Shown here: piece by piece, positions 61,112 through 64,000 of the stretch | Layout: every line of letters starts with the position of its first letter | Position numbering within the stretch: the first letter of the stretch is position 1 | NCBI GenBank assembly: GCA_038235275.1 | Contig: JBBSUC010000006.1 | Coordinates: 1 to 64,000 of the forward strand | Source of the DNA: Persicitalea sp038235275 | Lineage (GTDB): Bacteria > Bacteroidota > Bacteroidia > Cytophagales > Spirosomataceae | DNA: 64,000 nucleotides | Direction: 5' to 3' | Position numbers and translations under genes: made by a program | Notes under the pieces: model-generated | The model's input: only the letters and a program-made list of their open reading frames with translations | Told to the model about the DNA's origin: nothing | Database searches by the model: none

Positions 61112-63547
61112 ATGAACGAAGCCGAAACCCGCGCCGAACTAATCGACCCTCAACTCAAAGCCTGCGGCTGGGGCGTGGTGCCTGGCTCCAAAGTCCTTCG
61201 TGAGTACCCTATCACGGCGGGCAAAATAAATTCGGGTGGCGCGCGTTCCCGCAAAATGATCGCCGACTACGTGCTGATGTATAAGGGCGTTAAGCTGGCG
61301 GTGATCGAAGCCAAAAGTGACGAGCAAGCCGTAGGCGAGGGCGTCGCGCAAGCAAAGCAATACGCCGAAAAGCTGGCGCTGGAAACGACCTACGCCACCA
61401 ATGGCCGGACGATTTACAGCATCTGTCTGAAAACCGGGGCCGAAGGTCCGGTAGCCGACTACCTCACGCCTGACGCGCTCTGGGCCAAAACCTACCCACC
61501 ACTCACGGCCACCGCCGCCAACCCCGACGTCAGAACGTCCGCCGCCTGGCGCGAGGCGTTGGCCGAAGTACCCTTTGAAGACAAAAGCGGCAGTTGGCAA
61601 CTGCGCTACTACCAGGAAATCGCCGTCCGCAACGTCAGCGAAGCCATCGCCACGGGACGCACGCGCATTCTGCTCACCCTGGCGACGGGGACGGGCAAAA
61701 CCGCCATCGCGTTCCAGATCGCCTGGAAGCTGTTCCAGACCCGCTGGAACCTCAAACGCGACGGGAGCCGTCGCCCGCGCATCCTTTTCCTGGCTGACCG
61801 CAATATCCTGGCCGATCAGGCTTTCAATTCCTTCTCGGCCTTCCCCGACGACGCGCTGATTCGGGTCAAGCCCGGCGAAATCAAAAAGGACGGCCGCGTC
61901 CCGACCAACGGCAGTATTTTCTTCACGATCTTCCAGACCTTCATGAGCGGTACGGATGCAGCAGGCGAGTCCGCGCCGTACTTCGGGGCTTACCCGGCTG
62001 ACTTTTTCGACTTCATCGTCATCGACGAATGTCACCGGGGCGGGGCCAACGACGAGAGCAACTGGCGGGCGATTCTCGACTATTTCGCCCCGGCGGTGCA
62101 GTTGGGCCTGACCGCCACGCCCAAGCGCGACGACAACGTGGACACCTACCGCTATTTTGGCGAGCCGGTGTACGTCTATTCGCTCAAAGAAGGCATCAAC
62201 GACGGTTTCCTGACGCCCTTCAAGGTCAAGCGTATCCAAACGACCCTCGACGACTACCTCTACACCTCCGACGACATCGTGGAGGAAGGCGTCGTGGAAG
62301 AGGGAAAGCGCTACTACGAAGCCGACTTCAACCGCCGCATCGAGATCGAAGCGCGGGAAGCTACGCGCGTCAAAATATACCTGAACGACGCCGATCAGCG
62401 CGAAAAGGGCATTATTTTTTGCGCCAGTCAGGCCCATGCCGCCGCCGTCCGCGACCTGGTCAACCAACTCAAAACCAGCCCCGCCCTTAACTACTGCGTA
62501 CGGGTGACGGCCAACGACGGCGAAATCGGCGAACAGTTTTTGCGGGAATTCCAGGACAACGAAAAGACGATCCCGACCCTGCTCACGACCTCGCAGAAGC
62601 TTTCCACGGGCGTGGATGCCCGCAACATCCGCAACATTGTGCTGATGCGCCCCGTCAATTCCATGATCGAGTTCAAGCAGATCGTGGGACGCGGCACCCG
62701 GCTGTACGAGGGCAAGGAGTTCTTCACCATCTACGATTACGTGGACGCCTACCGCCACTTCTCCGACCCGGACTGGGACGGCGAAGCCGAGCCCTGCGAC
62801 GTCTGCGGCCAAATCGTGTGCGAGTGCGTCGTCCCAACGCCTCCGCCACCCGGTCAGCTTTGTCAGGAGTGCGGGCAAAGTCCTTGTATCTGCGAGAAAG
62901 TACCCCCAACGCCCTGCGACGTCTGCGGCCAAAGTCCCTGCGTCTGCGGTAGGCGGACGAAGATCAAAATCCGGCTCCGCGACGGCAAGGAGCGCGAAAT
63001 TCAGTCGATGATGGCCACGTCCTTTTGGAACGCGGAGGGCAAACCGATTTCAGCGGAAGAATTTTTACACAATCTCTTCGGCGAACTACCTAACCTCTTC
63101 AAAAGCGAAGAAGAACTCCGCATGCTGTGGAGCAATCCGCTGACTCGCCGCACCCTGCTCGAAAAGCTGGACGCCGCCGGTTTTGGTAAAGAGGAACTTA
63201 CGACGCTGCAAAAACTCATCGCGGCCGACCACAGCGACCTCTTCGACGTGCTGGAATACGTCTTCGACAGCGCAAACAAACCCATGACCCGCGCCGCCCG
63301 CGTCGCCGCCGCCGAGGCCACCATTTTTGCCCTCCTGAACGACCAGCAACGGGAATTCATCGCCTTCGTGCTGAGCAAGTACGTCGAAACGGGCGTGGAG
63401 GAACTCGACCAGGAAAAACTACCGCTCCTGCTGACCAACAAGTACCAATCCCTGGAAGACGCCAAGGCACAACTCGGCGACGTGTCGGCCATCAGTCGGC
63501 TGTTTATCGAATTCCAGCAGCATTTGTACGAGGAGAAGGCGGCATAA
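61112..63547 (+). CDS. hsdR: Type I restriction endonuclease subunit R with cysteine insert
   Basis: 811-aa motor/nuclease subunit. An N-terminal PD-(D/E)xK nuclease is visible (IADYVLMYKGVKLAVIEAK, about 50-70). Helicase motifs follow: Walker A LATGTGKTAIA near 190, DECH near 305, TATP near 333 and QIVGRGTRLYEG near 525. Between the helicase and the C-terminal HsdM-binding region (about 562-612) lie three tandem CxxCGQxxCxC units separated by Pro-rich linkers, an apparent zinc-binding insert. It is separated from hsdS by the transposase cassette. Confidence 0.95.
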   Translation: MNEAETRAELIDPQLKACGWGVVPGSKVLREYPITAGKINSGGARSRKMIADYVLMYKGVKLAVIEAKSDEQAVGEGVAQAKQYAEKLALETTYATNGRTIYSICLKTGAEGPVADYLTPDALWAKTYPPLTATAANPDVRTSAAWREALAEVPFEDKSGSWQLRYYQEIAVRNVSEAIATGRTRILLTLATGTGKTAIAFQIAWKLFQTRWNLKRDGSRRPRILFLADRNILADQAFNSFSAFPDDALIRVKPGEIKKDGRVPTNGSIFFTIFQTFMSGTDAAGESAPYFGAYPADFFDFIVIDECHRGGANDESNWRAILDYFAPAVQLGLTATPKRDDNVDTYRYFGEPVYVYSLKEGINDGFLTPFKVKRIQTTLDDYLYTSDDIVEEGVVEEGKRYYEADFNRRIEIEAREATRVKIYLNDADQREKGIIFCASQAHAAAVRDLVNQLKTSPALNYCVRVTANDGEIGEQFLREFQDNEKTIPTLLTTSQKLSTGVDARNIRNIVLMRPVNSMIEFKQIVGRGTRLYEGKEFFTIYDYVDAYRHFSDPDWDGEAEPCDVCGQIVCECVVPTPPPPGQLCQECGQSPCICEKVPPTPCDVCGQSPCVCGRRTKIKIRLRDGKEREIQSMMATSFWNAEGKPISAEEFLHNLFGELPNLFKSEEELRMLWSNPLTRRTLLEKLDAAGFGKEELTTLQKLIAADHSDLFDVLEYVFDSANKPMTRAARVAAAEATIFALLNDQQREFIAFVLSKYVETGVEELDQEKLPLLLTNKYQSLEDAKAQLGDVSAISRLFIEFQQHLYEEKAA

Positions 63548-63583
63548 GGGTATGGTTGAACTTTTTAATCCAATTATTGAAAC

Positions 63584-63591
63584 TACTTTTG
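63584..63591 (+). promoter_or_regulatory. -7 promoter box (TACTTTTG)
   Basis: An exact TAnnTTTG match 33 nt before the start of the partial gene at the window end, separating it from the hsdR transcript. Confidence 0.5.
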
Positions 63592-63624
63592 TGCTTGTAT
63601 AATCCACTTTTAAATTGAAACAAG

Positions 63625-64000
63625 ATGTCAAAAAGCAATAAAAAACAGTTCGGGGTGTGGATGGATTCGCGTAACGCTACCGTAGCCGGAAGACAGGATA
63701 TCGACGAGGGAGATTTCGTCATCCTGGATCATGTGAAGCATGAGGGCGTGGATAGTAATTCAAACGAAAATGCCGCTAACAACCAGGAAATCACCTTAAC
63801 CCATAAATTCTTTAAGGAAATTCTTGCCACGGTCCCTAACATGGATGAGGCGCACATCACAGGAACCGGACAGGTTCAGGAGCAATTCATTCATTTCATG
63901 GCCGACACGGCTCAATATAAGAATGTCGTGGCCACGGAAAGCACTTCCAATAAAATGAGCGACGAGCAATTTCTGGAATTCATTACAGAGCATTTTAACT
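63625..64000 (+). CDS. Partial gene, small release-factor-like domain protein (3' end missing)
   Basis: At least 125 codons, open to the window edge. Start ATG at 63625 (MSKSNKKQFGVWMDSRNA). The FGVWMDSRNATV start and the late HITGTGQVQEQFIHFM / MSDEQFLEFITEHF segments resemble small Bacteroidota proteins related to bacterial eRF1/baeRF-type domains; this placement is tentative. The function is unknown. Confidence 0.65.
   Translation, partial: MSKSNKKQFGVWMDSRNATVAGRQDIDEGDFVILDHVKHEGVDSNSNENAANNQEITLTHKFFKEILATVPNMDEAHITGTGQVQEQFIHFMADTAQYKNVVATESTSNKMSDEQFLEFITEHFN

Noticed and set aside
61139..62932. 597-aa open frame antisense to hsdR
   Set aside because: It mirrors the codon-biased hsdR sequence, lacks a recognisable domain or a start context, and the sense strand has clear helicase and nuclease motifs.

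Overview
The window reads as a chromosomal stretch of a Gram-negative Bacteroidota bacterium, most likely a Cytophagales/Spirosomataceae-type organism (inference). Supporting signs are a type IX secretion C-terminal sorting tail (45555-47774), a PorT-like protein beside ubiE/menG (56368-57138), KDO transferase (outer-membrane LPS), a YtxJ-type bacillithiol protein, a lycopene cyclase, and several upstream TAnnTTTG-type promoter boxes typical of the phylum. Base composition is moderately GC-rich. No rRNA operon, CRISPR array, prophage or plasmid origin was seen; one tRNA (Val, TAC) is present.

Layout. 1-7 kb: a complete minus-strand tripartite RND efflux operon (tetR, tolC-like, membrane fusion lipoprotein, RND pump) with a perfect 28-bp inverted repeat between the last two genes. 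7-12.5 kb: arginine decarboxylase, a tiny lipoprotein, an MFS-transporter remnant, a lytic transglycosylase and malate:quinone oxidoreductase. 12.5-16.6 kb: PAP2 phosphatase, MaoC hydratase, a short exported protein with a collagen-like stretch, a macrodomain protein, a Tat-exported sugar isomerase-like protein and DUF423. 16.6-21 kb: minus-strand elongasome operon (mrdA/PBP2, rodA) ending in an unannotated kinase-like gene. 21-31 kb: SMP-30 lactonase, a fused dehydrogenase, PHP phosphatase, aquaglyceroporin, purB and exported proteins. 31-45.5 kb: SbcC/Rad50-like ATPase with rsgA, ROK regulator, waaA, YtxJ, OsmC, lipA-crtY (overlapping through a TTG start), metK behind a possibly structured leader, and murF. 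45.5-57.2 kb: mainly envelope and secreted proteins (FG-GAP/VCBS protein with a T9SS tail, twin paralogous lipoproteins, exported pentapeptide-like protein, ABC ATPase plus TolC, transglutaminase, TSP3-repeat protein, menG-porT). 57.2-63.5 kb: tRNA-Val followed by a type I restriction-modification locus (hsdM, hsdS, hsdR) in which a REP-associated tyrosine transposase gene, bracketed by two ~154-bp directly repeated hairpin modules, sits between hsdS and hsdR.

The points most worth a second look are the kinase-like protein in the rodA operon, the RAYT/REP cassette inside the restriction locus, the triple cysteine module inserted in HsdR, and a scattered set of intergenic tandem repeats. Most of these keep a 7-nt (or 14-15-nt) period although the repeat word differs at every locus. 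Many end a few bases before a start codon.
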